NCBI RefSeq assembly: GCF_016920785.2
Contig: NW_024609880.1
Location: 30,279,152 to 30,343,151 of the forward strand
Reading direction: 5' to 3'
Origin: Ixodes scapularis
Lineage: Eukaryota > Arthropoda > Arachnida > Ixodida > Ixodidae
DNA length: 64,000 bases
Each line of letters begins with the position of its first letter. Within the stretch, counting starts at the first letter, position 1. Both the position numbers and the translations under genes were made by a program. The notes below the pieces were generated by a model. That model saw only the letters and a list, made by a program, of their open reading frames with translations, was not told the DNA's origin and made no database searches. Shown piece by piece: positions 11,557-24,600 of the stretch.

Positions 11557-13876
11557 TTAGAAGTTAAGCACGTCGCTCAGAACAACACATTCAGTTGTCA
11601 CACGCACTACATACAGATGAAGGTGTTCATCGAATTCAATTGTGTCGAGCACATGTGCGAGAACCAGAATTTTTCGATTCACAGCAAACAGTTCACAGAC
11701 TTGCACAAACTCTGCATGGTCATCTTCACCTACATTCTGGACCAGTGCACTACCCTCAGAATAGACGAAACCATCAATGGCAACCGATTTCAAAACAACT
11801 ACATTTTCTCGAGCAAGATCATGTACCACAATGTATGATTTGATCGTCTCTGGCAGATGCTCGAACAACACCGACTTGCAGCCTGTGGGTGACAATCTGG
11901 TTTTCACTACTGACTTGTGTGGCAATGTAAGTCTCTAAGTACTGATGTCTGGTTGCCAACGTTTTGGCAATGTTTTTGAAGTTTCGAACCTTGCGGGAGA
12001 CGTCCTTAAAATACTGATGCTTCGATTCGAAACGCATCGCTCACAAACTAACCAGAGGACCATACCTCATTATGTAGGAGGGGTAGTTCGTCAAATAATG
12101 CATCTTGCATGGGGCGGCTGTGGATGGGAACAGCGCTTTAAACTCAAGACATAAAAAGTGGATTAGTCTCTGAAGATAAGGAACATGTGTTATAGGGATC
12201 TTCTGACTCATGACAATGTCAACGATCTTTCTAAGCAACAAATATGTTGCCCAGACCTCATTTCCAGCTGGAACAGACTGCCCAACATACAAAGAAAAAT
12301 GTCTAAAGAAGCAGAGTATCTGGGAAGCACTACCCCTGATATTTGACTTGCCCTTTAGGTAACCACTGGATATCTCTTCAGGCTTGTTTCTGAGATCACA
12401 CGGTGCATAGTCAAAGTCAAGAATACATGTATTCAGCGCACTCAGGGTAAAAAAGTTACCAGAGATGAGGTGCGAAATCACATGCTTCATCACAAAAGGT
12501 ATGACACCTTCTAGCAAATCGTGCATCACGTCGGGAGGCAGGTGCTCTGTTGGCTCAAAGCCAGTGAAGTTCAGGGCACAGGGCTCTCGCACTCCATACA
12601 AAGAACTGCACGGTGCCCCTGACCTTAACATGTCAAGGTGATGTCTGTGTCCTGTAGGAGACCGCTGAACGAAATCTTGTTCAAGATGCTTGTATGCGAT
12701 CTCACGGTGAAGGGCCAAGCAAAATCTACAGATTCTGCCATGATTAAAACTGCATTTAAACCCACCTAGCCTATGACTAGAGAGGTGGTCTCCAGTCACT
12801 GCGAGTACTGAACCATAGATCACCTCCCCATTCACAATAATGCCATTCTTTTCGAGCTCAGCTATGTCACGTACAAGCGGATCAAAGATCTTATGCAGGC
12901 CATAAGAAGCGACAAACTTGTCTTTGACCAGCAGGGCCAGGTGTATCCCTGACAAACGGGATCTAACCTTTTGGGGAAAGTTTAGAACAGAGAAATACAC
13001 TGCTGTTAGCTTATGTTTACCTCTCTTACTTCCAAGAGGGTTGCACACTTCAAACTCATCACTGTATAGTTGAACACAGATTTTCTTCCGGTCACCCTGA
13101 AAGCAGGCATGATCATGGTGGGCTGTGCCGTCAAAAACAGTGGACAAATAACCATCCTCCTCGGGCTGGCTCTGGAAGTCGCTCCACGCTACAGGGTTTT
13201 CAAGTATGCACTTGAGCATTTTACAGATTGAAACATACTGGAAAGTCTGTCTTTTCCCACTTTTACCTATCCCCAAGAACACTCACTCGGGCTCCACAAA
13301 TGGAAAGCATGCTTTCCAGTAGCTACTCCGTTCAGAACTAGTTTGGAGTTGTTCTAGGTCAATAAGAGACTGGGACTTGAGCTGTAGTTGCAAATTGACA
13401 TCAGATTGTGGTAGTGTACAGTGCTCAGCAAACCTTTCAAGATAGCAGAGGATGTCATTTACAATTTCGTGCAATGTAGACTCTGGAAGCCGTCTTCCTT
13501 CTTTCCACTTAAGGAACAGTAGAGCAAGTGGTCTTACTAGATCTCCATTATCTTGCATCTGGTGGTCAACGACTTCCACGTTGTCCTCGACTTCCTTATT
13601 GCCCTCAACGTCCTCCGGGGGCAAACACTGATTACTTCTGGCATTACGGGGCTCGTTGGAATGTTCAGCGGTGTCACCTTCAAGTAAGGTGGCATGGGTA
13701 CGGGTAGCATGCCTCCTGTATGGGACATAACGAGAAAATGTCCTCAGGCAGCCTTGTAGCCCACAAGTCCAATTTCCTTCGTGGCCATGACTGCCGTGAA
13801 AATGCCGGAATAACGCCCTCAGGGTGAACGTCCTCCATTTACACTTAGGGCAGCAAAAATATCGCACTCCAGGCAT
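11557..13876 (-). pseudogene. EnSpm/CACTA-like transposase with N-terminal C2H2 fingers, decayed
   Basis: Reading 13,876 to about 11,557 gives a protein of about 770 codons broken by three lesions. The N-terminal 60 residues carry two C2H2-type fingers (CPKCKWRTF with H and H; CGLQGC with H and H). The middle part has the animal Tnp2-like signatures GDHLSSHRLGGF, CRFCLA and PPDVMHDLLEGVIPFV, which probably include catalytic acidic residues. The next section continues in the same frame (MRFESKHQYFK, FKNIAKTLATRHQYL). In-frame TGA codons at 13,283-13,285 and 12,041-12,043 interrupt it; the second sits where relatives have Trp. A one-base shift near 11,905-11,930 leads to the C-terminal domain ending at 11,557. 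A splice-acceptor-like CTCTCGCTCCTGCAG lies directly before the ATG, suggesting a non-coding 5' exon. The family call is from motif memory, not a search. Confidence 0.8.
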
Positions 13877-14285
13877 CTGCAGGAGCGAGAGGACAAGGAG
13901 TGAATGTGTAATACACAGTAAGGCACAAGTATCGTGCGTCTGACGACTCGCTTCATTTCATTGTCATCAATACCCATACATGCAATGGCTGCTTGCCTCT
14001 GAATGGAGGAAGAAAACGCGCAAGGAAGAAGTAGTCGAAACTTAAACATCGTTGATAGTCAGCTGTACTACGGTAGCTGTATGTAGTCTCCTATTCTTTC
14101 TTTCTTAAGCTTTTACTCGTTTTCACGTCAAGAATCATAGTAAAAAGAAGTCCCGATTCTTTTTCACGCGGAGCGCTGAGATACTTTTATGCGCATACAA
14201 GGGAAGTTATTGGTTGTTTTATTAAAACATATATCTATAGACCGACACGCTGTTTACAAACAAGCCCGCATTTGCCCACACCAGG

Positions 14286-14353
14286 TGTGGGCACTGCGCG
14301 TGCGCAGAAACTGAATTCGCGTGACTTTAAGAGTCTGCGCATGCGCAGTGCTG
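14286..14353. promoter_or_regulatory. Inverted repeat with two NRF-1-like GCGCNTGCGC sites
   Basis: GCACTGCGCGTGCGCAGA and its near-perfect inverse TCTGCGCATGCGCAGTGC are separated by about 30 bases. Each arm contains a match to the palindromic NRF-1 consensus. They could be promoter elements for the minus-strand transposase or for the plus-strand gene starting at 15,484. Alternatively the outward CACTGC ends may be terminal or subterminal repeats of the EnSpm-like element, but the flanking 3-bp sequences (TCC, CTG) do not match. Confidence 0.45.
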
Positions 14354-14479
14354 TCCACAGCGCCACCGCAGCTGCGTGACGTCAGAGCCGCGTGTTGGTC
14401 TATAACTAGGGCATCGAGCCATCTTTACTCAATAAAGAAATTCATCATCATCTTTCAGAGTTGTATGCGTCTGTTTTCG

Positions 14480-15483
14480 TTCCGAATTTGTGTTCATTCT
14501 TTCCGGTTATTTAAGTAAAAACATTTTTGTTTGTTTTCTTAACACATCTTGCAGGGTCCGCTTCGCGCTGCGTATGAACTAAGCGCAAAACGCGCTTTTT
14601 TTTTTCTTCTTAGTGAAAACGAGTTTATAGTTCAAGATTATCTTTTTACAAGGATGTGCGCACCCCAGAAGCAAGATGTCGGCGTCCAGATGTACTTACG
14701 ATATCAGATCAAACTGACGAGCGGCATGATTCCAACGCTAGCTCTGTAGGCGCGACTCTCGGCTCGTAGCCCCTGCCCCGGCGCCCCGGCTCTTTGCGGG
14801 AAGGAGATGACTGGTGCCACGCTTATTTAGTGGCTTTAGAAATAACAAGGTCGTAAGCAGTTTTTTTTTTATTGCCAAAGTATTTTGTTTTAAGGCATGA
14901 GATGACTTAAATGTAGGCTACGTTAAGTAGGGAATAGGTGAAAACGTTGCAGGCGAAATTGACACGAATACACACAACATAACCGTAACCAGTCTAAGAC
15001 AAGCAAAACAAACCGACGACAAAAAAAAACACGTTTATTTGAGTTTGGTTCAGGTTATATAAAAGCAAAGACTCCTTTTCTACTTTTTTTATGCCTCGAG
15101 AGATTTTAATTTTTATTCGTGGGAGGGAAAAAAAAGTTTTTTTTGAGTACGTCTTTTTGCTTTCTGTACCTTCTGTAGCTTCTGTACCTTCTGTACAAAC
15201 AATTTCGACGCTATGGGCTTGGCTGCTTTGGGTTGTCTTGGCAGAGCCAATCCAATCCACAAACTCGCGTTCAGCGCCGCGTACAAAGCACGTGGTACAA
15301 AGTATACCGCTGGTACCGCAACCTAGGACACGGAACTAGGCGTAGCTTTTTAGTGGAGCTCGTGAGGTTGAGACGTAGAGGAAATTTGTTTTTGAGTATT
15401 TGAAATTTTTAAGCGCCTTTAGAAAACGCAAGTAAGCGCCGTTGGAACTGGTCGTGGTTGGAACCACTACCAGTCGTGTAAAC
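14480..15483. other. Upstream region of the SAMD3-like gene, little recognisable
   Basis: Probably contains the promoter and 5' UTR. A short direct repeat of CTTCTGTA(C/G) occurs at about 15,165-15,200. I cannot place a TATA box or transcription start. Confidence 0.35.
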
Positions 15484-15636
15484 ATGGCGAGCGGAATGTG
15501 CCTCGTGTGGGTTCCACATGCAAACATAAAGAGAAAATGCCAACTGACGACAGCAACCCTTCGTGGGTTGAAGGATGCGGTGGTGGCCTGCCCTGTACTC
15601 AGCGGCCACATCGACACTACCGTCGACTGTTTCCAA
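15484..15636 (+). CDS. SAMD3-like gene, coding exon 1
   Basis: ATG at 15,484 starts MASGMCLVWVPHANIKRKC; 51 codons, ending in phase 0 at a perfect donor CAA|GTAAGT. An ATG at 15,442 is in the same frame and would add 14 residues. I prefer 15,484 only because its context (AACATGG) is better. It forms the first half of a ubiquitin-like (PB1/CIDE-N-type) N-terminal region by family position. Confidence 0.7.
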
Positions 15637-18600
15637 GTAAGTCCAACCGTCCCTGATATCGCGGAGCTGTCCCGAGTTTTCACAAAAAGATGCCGGGTCC
15701 CGACCTTCCTTGTCAGGTCACGGTCGAGACAGCCAAATGTCCAGGATTTGAGTCTGGTACATAGATTTTGTTAAATGACGAAGGACGCGCACGGCGTTGC
15801 GAAAACGTGTAAGCTATCGTTATGCTTACCACATGCGCGCGCTACGCAAGCCTAAACGATCTACGACGGTTGAGAACTACTCCATAATCACGATGTTCAA
15901 ATGTGGGGTACGACCGAGAAAGGTAATCCCGGCATTTGCGCTCGCATACACGAACTACTCATTGCAGAGTGCTCATACTCGGCATGGATTTCACGCCTGC
16001 GGTTCTAGCCCCTGCAGTAGTGCTACTTCAAAGACTTGAAAACCTTCATCTCTTGAAGCGTCATGCTCACGGTAAACGTTTAGTATGTCTCCTCGCCGTT
16101 CTAGAAGAAAACTGCGCCGGTCGTCAAGTGCCCTCGCCGACGCAAAGTTCCACTTTTTTCACGTACCCGGCTCTTGTAGGACCAACCAGCTGATCAAAAT
16201 AACCACCGCAAAGAGGCAGCATCCGCTCTTCCGGAGACTGCATTTTTCACCCAAGAAGGTAGCTTAAGCTACTTCTCGATATACCATATCGCTTTAAACA
16301 ATATATAATGTCCGACGAACAGCAGGAAAAAGGAACGGGAAGCAATCAAGTTGCGTAGAAAGCGGACGGCTGCACGGGCTCCACGGAGCACTAGGTTCTG
16401 CTGGTATGTAGCAATGGCGGCACAGGGCAGGGCGTTGTGACGTAACATGCAAGCTGTGTATAGACCGTTTTATCGTGGGTAGTGCCATTTTGAGAGGGGA
16501 AAGGGCTACCGGCAATTTCCCCCTCGCTGGGTCGGTAGAAAGAGTGAAAATCCCGGATGAGAGGCTTCGTTGGTGTCTGGTGTATGCAGTGCCCAAACTT
16601 TGTTCACTAATTTTTCTTTGTTTTAAACTCGCAAACTTAATTAGAGCCACGGGCTTCAATGACGACAGTCCCCCGTTCATTGGGACATTATTGCTCGGTC
16701 ACAGGGTGCACGAATAACGACAGAAAGCGTCGAATACTGTCCGAGGACCTATGTAGCTTGCATGGAATCCGGCAAGGCGAGTACGGCTGCAACGTTTTTA
16801 AGCTCTATCGCTTTGCACACGGCTGGAACTGGTAAACCATTTATCCATTTTTGCTTGCAATGGACCTATTTTAACATAGCCGTTTTTAGCAATCAACAAG
16901 CGATACACGACATGGGAACCTCAATTAACTTTTGGAAACACCCGGAGCTGCCCTGATCGTTTCGCTGCGCTGCTCTTATGTTGCGTGTCCGTGTTCTTAT
17001 ATTTCCATGTGGATGAACGATGAAGACGTTCTAGATGTGCTTATATCGAACCGCAGAAAGCCTCACTCAAAGCAACCACGAATTATTTTACTATTTGATG
17101 CAATATTTTGAGTACTTGCCTCCAATTTTTATCGCTGGCGTGTTTGCTGCCGCTGTTCCCGCCGTCACCACACTTACGGATGCCATGACTCAAAGAAAGA
17201 AACGTGCACACTGGGCTCGAAAACGCAGACCGCAACACACGAGACATACCCTGCAGCGAATACCCAGTGCTCCAAAGCGCCCAATCAACGGAAACAACCC
17301 AGCAGCGGCATTCCAAGGAGTGCTTTTGCCGGCTCTCTGGTATCGCGTAGGAGCTCGCGATCCAGGAAAACCGATAGAACTAACTTTTCAACGATTGCCA
17401 GCCACACTCGGCGGCGTAAATAAGCCTTAAAACTAAGTGTTGTAGATGATAAAATCGAGTCAATGTCACCACTGCAAAATATCAATATTAAGATAAATTC
17501 AGTTACAAAATTTTACAAGCTGAAACAGCAATTATCACGAGAAAACTCGTACGCACCTTGCGTGTGTACCCCATGTTCATCGGCGTTACAGTGTTTGGTG
17601 CGCGCTCCATTAACGAAATGTTCCAAGCACAGTCAGGAGGATGGCGTTGAGGAAACATCTTTTCGGTTTACGGACGCAATCCACTGCTGCCGGTGACTGG
17701 GGTCATGTGGAAAGCGATTAAGCTTAAGAACGTTGCAGCCGCTCTCGCCTTGGCAGATTCCTTGCAAGCTACATAGCTCCTCGGACAATATTCAAAGCTT
17801 TCTGTCGTTATTCGCGCACCCTATGGCCGAGCAATGGTGTCCCAATGACCGGGGGACTGTCGCCATCAAGGCCCGTGGCTCTAATTAAGTTTGCAAGTTT
17901 AAAACAGAGAAGAAAGCGCGAACAAAGTTCGGGCACTGCAGACACCCAACACCGGCGAAGCCTCTCATCTGGGACTTTCACTCTTTTTACCCACCCAACG
18001 AGGGGGACAGTGCCGGTAGCCTTTTCCCCTTTTCTCTCTCGCCCTCTTTCAGTAAAACGGTCTATAGATATATATTGCTTGCATTGACATTGTATCAGCC
18101 GCCATTGCTCCATACCATGCCCCTTTGCCCGTACCTTCGGCAGCATACACTTCGCACCATCGAATTTGTTCTCAGCAAGAACAAGTAAAGATGGCCGAGG
18201 GGATGGTGCGATATGTATGCTGCAGAAGATACGGCTGATGTGAGGTCACGTGCAAGGCATGTATTGAGAGCTACATCCTAATCTCATCTAAAGTAGTTAG
18301 CTCAGAAAGAGTAGCAATTCAGACCACCATTTACGGCACTCATGCCCACGCGTGCCCACTTGCAGCGTGGAGCGGGTTCGTTTCAGCCGGCACTCCACGA
18401 GTGGTTGCACTCTCCGAGTTTGTTTCATCGCTGACACCCCACGCGTGCATGCACTCGCTGCACCGAGGAAATCAAGAGTGCACCAAAATGCAATCCTGTC
18501 ATGCCTCGCTTCGGCGAGGAGCGGGAGCGGACGACGAGGGTTTGTCTGCTACAATGTGTCGCGGAACCGAAATGAAAAAAAGTAGATCTTCTGATAGAAA

Positions 18601-21600
18601 TCTTGTCTCGCAGGCAACGGAATCAAATGCGAGCTTGAATTGTGAGTGTCTGCTATTTCAAGAGAGAAGCAATTGACAAACCATGCTTTATTTGCAGGTT
18701 TTAAGTCACTCTGTTGCCATACAAATGCTGAAATATACCAGTGTGTAAAGAAATGCACAGAACAAACACATCAGCGGCCCCCGAGAGGTTTATCATTATC
18801 CGTGTGCGGGTGAAAAATTCAACATTTGTCGACAAAACTCCCCCAGCAGAAACCTCTGACTGCCCAATAAGCATCAGAGAAAGCTAAACATAGTGACTTT
18901 ACCCGAGGCATAGGCAACATCAACATGTTTAACATTTACCTACGTCAGCTAACTTGCCCCATCGTATTTTGTTCGAGAAAGCTCTCGTTCTCGATGCCCT
19001 CACCAAGGCTAATATCTGATCCATCTGTAATGACGATCGAAATCAAAAGTCCCACGAAAAGTTTTGCTGGATATTCCAACAGACTAGTTTTAAGGCCTAC
19101 CCTTTCAGTGGTTCACACATATCATGCTCAAACGGATCAAGCTTCTGCTCGGACAGCATCATCAGTTTTCTTCAGTGTAAAGATCGCAACCAGCTGGTTT
19201 GTAGACAGCTGGTTGCGGAAATTTACACCATCTGTAACTATCTCTACGACAGCCGAGTTCCTTGAAGTCATCACAAATATAAACTACAGGTTGCAGCGAC
19301 CAACGTTTGTGGATTAACGTTGGTAGCGACTGCACTCTCGCATTCCCACCCATCACTCCGAACAGAAAGGCGCTTGTTTCGGTTTGAGGTCGGTACCTTT
19401 TCTACAACATAGATGTCGGCAGCATCAGTCTTCTGCACTCGTTGCACTTGGCAAGTTCGTTTAAATCCAGTTCTCCGTGCAACACTCTGCGAGCGCGATG
19501 CATTCTGGGACAGAACTCGAACGGTGCCGGTGCGTGTGAAACAAACTCGCTATTAAACATGTTTAATTTGTTTCTTCTGTACCTATCGGCAATGCTCCAG
19601 TGAACAAGCGTGAAAAATATTGCTAAGAGACATCAATTGAATGACCACGGACAGAGCTCGACTATCAGAGCTGCGAGTAGAGCTGAAATTTTGTGTGTGA
19701 AATTCATTTCTTCTGCAGTCTCAGGGCAGCACTGGCATCGCTGCCGATACAATTTTTCTCATAATTGTTGATAGTTACTTGTGTGACACGCAGACGTTGC
19801 ATTGGGCTAAAACTTGGTGTGCTTTGCCTCCATATCATGCCTGAGGCCTATTTAAATTGTTAGGTGAACTTCCTAAATCGTCTTCTCCTGTTGCAGGTGC
19901 TGGACAAGGATTTTAATGACTATTTGGACCTCACAGACAGTGATGAGATCGTCAGTATGTCGTCTATTCGAGTGATGCAGCCAGGAGCGTTGGCTACCCC
20001 CCTGGTGATCACTGTATGAACACATTTTTCTGCATCTATGTAGTGGTCACAACTCATTTTTATAGCAGCAAAAAAAAAATTTGTAGTGCCCTTGAGGTTT
20101 TCCTTTATATTCATTCTAACCATAAGAAAAAAAGTGTTGTGCATATAGTTTATCCTCTGCGCGAGTTAGACCCCACAATGTTGTCGGAGAATGAATTACG
20201 GTGGTTTTGGGTTTGAAAGGTATATATTTTAGTAAAGTAACAAATAGCTGACCTTGTATGTGCATAAGGGTATCTTGAATATGCTACATAAAAGAGGAAA
20301 TTCTTAAATATTAAGAAAGCGCTGCAAGGACTTGCTCTACTTTGATTTTTGAGGTGAAAGTGAGTCTAGGCACTAGCAGTTTTTGTGCAACTCCTGGTGT
20401 GGTTCTGAATCTTCATTTTCTGTAATGATACTGGGAAATCACTCTGTAAAAGGGATTGTTCAGAGCTAATGGTTACTGTAGGTTAATTAATAGTGATCCA
20501 GTCAACATCAAGCATATTTTCTGAACTCCTTCTATTGTTTGAAAATGGATTTACTGGTAGGCAAGACAGTTGCTTTTTTCGATAAAATGGGGGAGAAAGG
20601 TCGGCTAGTTGGTACATTATTCAATTTGAAAAGCGCCTCGGAAACATAAGGATATAGGAAACACGGAACAACACCGAGCACTACTTACAAGTGAAGTTTC
20701 ATTGAAAATATTTATACAGAATCAGGTACCCGGCACAAAAAGGCAAACTCTTTCTCGCTAAGTGCAACGACGGTGCGCTTACACAGCAATTCTTGCCCTT
20801 CGTCCTTCTGCTGTAGGTTTCAGAAAGTTCTTAGTTTTATTTTTGTTTTACTACCATTTGTTTTTTTCTAGATTAGGAGCTGTAGGGCACCTATCACAAT
20901 GAACAGCAAGATTGTCCGTGGGTTTCCGTTCCAGTTAGAGCATGCTCACATACCCTGTTGTTTATGCACCTCCCCGTTTGCCCTATGTGTACTCTTTCTC
21001 AAGTCATAGGTATTTCATATATAGTTGACACCGCACAGTCAACATACTGCACAGCGTGTATTTTTACGCATGCCTCTATCTTTTGTTTTTGTTATTGACT
21101 CTTAAGCACAGACTAGACCGTTTATACGGAGAAGAAAACACGACAGGCACTTTAAAGTGTGCGGATTGCTGTGTAGGCGCACCGTCTGTGCACTTAACCG
21201 AGAAAGAGTTTGGCTTTTGTGCCGGGGACCTGCATGCATTTATAAATAGTGTATGTGTTTTCGGTAAAACTTCAACTGTGAGCAGCGCTTGGTATTGTCC
21301 CCTGTTCCCTATATCCGTGGTTCTCTGATTTAAACGTTATAACCAATCGTCAGAAATTCTCAATAAAAGGCGTTCTGCATTTTCCTTCCTTGAGTCGGTC
21401 CCCGTTTTGAGATATAGAAACCCCAGAAGTGTGTCCTCTGTGTTTTTGAGAGGCGCTTCTGAAATTGTTCCTTTTTTTTTTTTCTATCTCAAGTCTGAAG
21501 TATGTCTTGCTTAAATTCTGTGGACCACTATGTTCGTAAGCTTAATGTTTTGCAAAACTTTCGAAGTGCTGGTTTTGGAGATAATTTCCTGGTGCTAAAT

Positions 21601-24600
21601 GCTGCAATCAGCAGTGGTATGTTATGTATTTGTTGCCATGTAGTTACCTTCTCCCCGGACTGTATGTCTATTATGCTCATTCATGTGGGCTCTTAGTAAC
21701 TCTAAGTTTTGGTTTCTATATCCACTCGGCGAGTGACGACTGCAGCCAGGCGTCTAATGGAGACGTTGAAAGCATGTCAAGCCTCGAAATGTAAGTGCAT
21801 AATCTCAAGCTTCCTCTGTTCATGACATAGAGGATCTGTTTAACATGTATTCCTTTATAGGAATTTTATGGCATGGTTTAAAATCAACAACACTACTTTT
21901 TATTTTCTTCACAAAATGAACAGGCCCATCCAGGCTGACGATGAAGGGCATTCTTTCATACTGCCTAGTTTCGGTGGGCTTCACGAGGCCATTGTAAACA
22001 ACGTGCCTGTGACATCAAGCTTGGCAACTAAAATCACGGACACGCTTTACCAGGGGATGGTAAAATTGAGCATGTAAGTCAAAATTGAGTATGTAAGGCT
22101 TATCCCTTTTGATTTTTGTAGCCTTGTCTGTTACAGGCCTATGTAGCTGAAATGGTGTGCTAAACATATTATGCGAAAGCATAGATGTCCCATTGTTCAA
22201 AAATGCTGGCGTGTGTGGTGTCCGCCCAGAAATACGGTCTTTTAAATCAATTGGTGTGTAATTATGCACCAATTGAATATCTGGTCACGTGATTAGTCCT
22301 CTAAATTTAGTGGCAAAAATGAATTGGTGCATAATTTAAAAAGAATAAAAAAAAGGGAAGGGGGAGTGCAGAGGAGGGGAGAGAGGACAGGGTCATGTGA
22401 CCTCATTGGTCACATGACTAAAAACTAAAAGAAACAACTAAGAAATAACAAAAATAAAAAGGGGGAGGTTACAGTGGAGGGGGAGGGTACTGAGGAGGAG
22501 GGGAGGGGGAGGGTACTGAGGAGAAGGGGGAGGGAACACAATAATGCTTTTGCATACCTACACATAAGCACTCTTGAAGGACACATGCAAAGGAAAAAAA
22601 ACTTTTAGAGCTCAGCTCTTAGGGGCCCGTTTCCGGCTTGAGCGGCGTCGGCGTCGCCGTCGGCGTCGGCGTCGGCGTAACCGCGCGGTGCATCATGGGA
22701 AATGTCCCATAATGCACCGCGCGAGCCCCCCACCGGGGTCACGTGACCTCGTGGGGGGTCACGTGACCCCCCGAAGTCACGTGACTCCCCTGAGGTCACG
22801 TGGCCCCCTCCTCGAGGTCACGTGACCCCCGCCGATGTCGCGTGACCCCCCGATGACGTCATCGTCACTGATGACGTCACCGGCATCCGCATCGTCATCG
22901 TCATCATCACTGATGACGTCACCGGCATCCACATCGTCATCGTCATCATCACTGATGACGTCACCGGCATCCACATCGTCATCGTCATCATCACTGATGA
23001 CGTCACCGGCATCCACATCGTCATCGTCATCATCCCTGATGACGTCACCGGCATCCACATCGTCATCATCACTGATGACGTCACCGACATCCGCATTGTC
23101 ATCGTCATCATCACTGATGACGTCATCAGTGACGTCACTGATATCGTCACCGGCATCCGCATCGTCATCGTCATCATCACTGGTGAAGTCATCAGTGACG
23201 TCACTAATGACGTCATCGGTACCCGCATCGTCATCGTCACTGATGACGTCATCAGTGACGTCAGTGATGACATCATCGGCATTGGGGGTCACGTGACCCC
23301 CAAGGTCACGTGACCCCCCTGGTTAGTTTAACCCCCCCCCCCCAGTGCCCTTCCCTCCTCCTCCTCAAGAGCTGCGCTCTAATTCGGCGTTACAGGGAGT
23401 TGTAAGCGGCTTTCATTTTTTTTTTAAACAGCCTAGATGAAAAAAGAAGGTTATAAAACGAATTTACAACGAAGAACAAATTTTTAGGGCTATATTTACG
23501 GCGCAAAACAAATTTGTAGTTGGTGCCCGCGGGAGCCGCCGCTGATCACGTGGTAGGCCTCTGCGCTGCCTCCGCAAAGTCGCGCCGCCGCTGCAAGCTG
23601 AGCATGGTGCGACGCCGGTTCAACGCGTTTCTTCACTGCCGCCGCGCAAGTTCGTCTGCTCCAGGGCGCCGCCACCGTCATCTGACCAGCGCACAGGTCT
23701 ATCACGTCTGCTTGCACTTTTTCACGAGTTTCTTTGGGCTCTAAAAGTTACTTATTCATCTTAGTTTTTTGTTATACTTCAAACGAAGATGAATAAGTAA
23801 CTTTTAGAGACCACAGGAAGCTTCCGAAAGAGCGCAAGCACCACGTGACAAATAGCGGGCAGTCACGTGACAAATAGCGGCCACTTTTCAGCGGCACCTG
23901 CGGGCGCCAACTACAAATTCGTATCGCGCCGTAAATATAGCTCTAAAATTTTTCTTTTTCGTTGTAAATTTGTTTTATGACTTCCTTTTCACAACCAGGA
24001 TGTTTAAAAAAAATTTTTTCCTTTGCTTATGACCTTTGAGTGTCCTGCGGATTTTGTTTTTCTCAAACCACTGGTTCACTTCTTTTAAAATTATTCAGAA
24101 AGCTTTGAAAACTTGGCCAACACAGCTTGCGTGTCATGTGAATGGATCACTGTTAAATACCGTCGAATGATCGCTACTGTGTTCACTGAATCTCAAGATA
24201 GCTCTAGAAATGTTAATATACCAGGGGGCATCCAAAAGTAACCAGGATTTTATGTGCCTACGTTCTGTATTAACAAATCACGCCACTGGGTATCGCTATA
24301 GCGTAATTAACACTCGTCTGCCCAGTGTTATAGTTTCAGGTAAATTTCTGTGTCATGCTATACTTGCTCTTTGTTGATAGGTACAGGCAACATTTGGCGA
24401 TTTTATGATGTTTGTCCAAAAGCAGTAGAAAACAACTGTAAACGGCTCCTATAAGGACGACACCTTGGGCAAAATGCAAGTCTACAAGCGCTTTTCACTT
24501 TTCAAGAAAGGCAACATGTTGGTTGGGGACTATTTACATTCTGGTTCACCTTTTATGGTCAGGAATGATGCAAACATCAAAAGACCTTGCTAGGCGATTA

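Larger units (their letters stand above)
16410..18150. mobile_element. Inverted pair of P-element-like (THAP) fragments
   Basis: About 16,410-16,800 and 17,700-18,150 are inverted copies (both ends carry ACCGTTTTA and GTATG(G/T)AGCAATGGCGG-type blocks). The roughly 0.9-kb spacer is mostly unassigned. Each arm contains the start of a THAP-domain coding region pointing inward. It may be a fold-back derivative of a P-type transposon. It lies in intron 1 of the SAMD3-like gene. Confidence 0.7.

Noticed and set aside
13276..13290. GTGAGT at the first EnSpm stop as a splice donor
   Set aside because: Coding similarity continues directly across it, and any intron would be under 50 bp.
11557..13876. 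TGA read as an amino acid (recoding or selenocysteine) in the EnSpm-like frame
   Set aside because: A separate 1-base shift and the setting among dead elements make decay simpler; no SECIS-like element was seen.
10966..14350. CACTGC ends as confirmed termini of the EnSpm-like element
   Set aside because: Flanking triplets do not match, so only noted as a possibility.
22777..23296. Long frames of 153-171 codons on both strands (Asp-rich, Ser/Thr-rich)
   Set aside because: They follow from the 42-bp repeat (a multiple of three) and have no start context or family.
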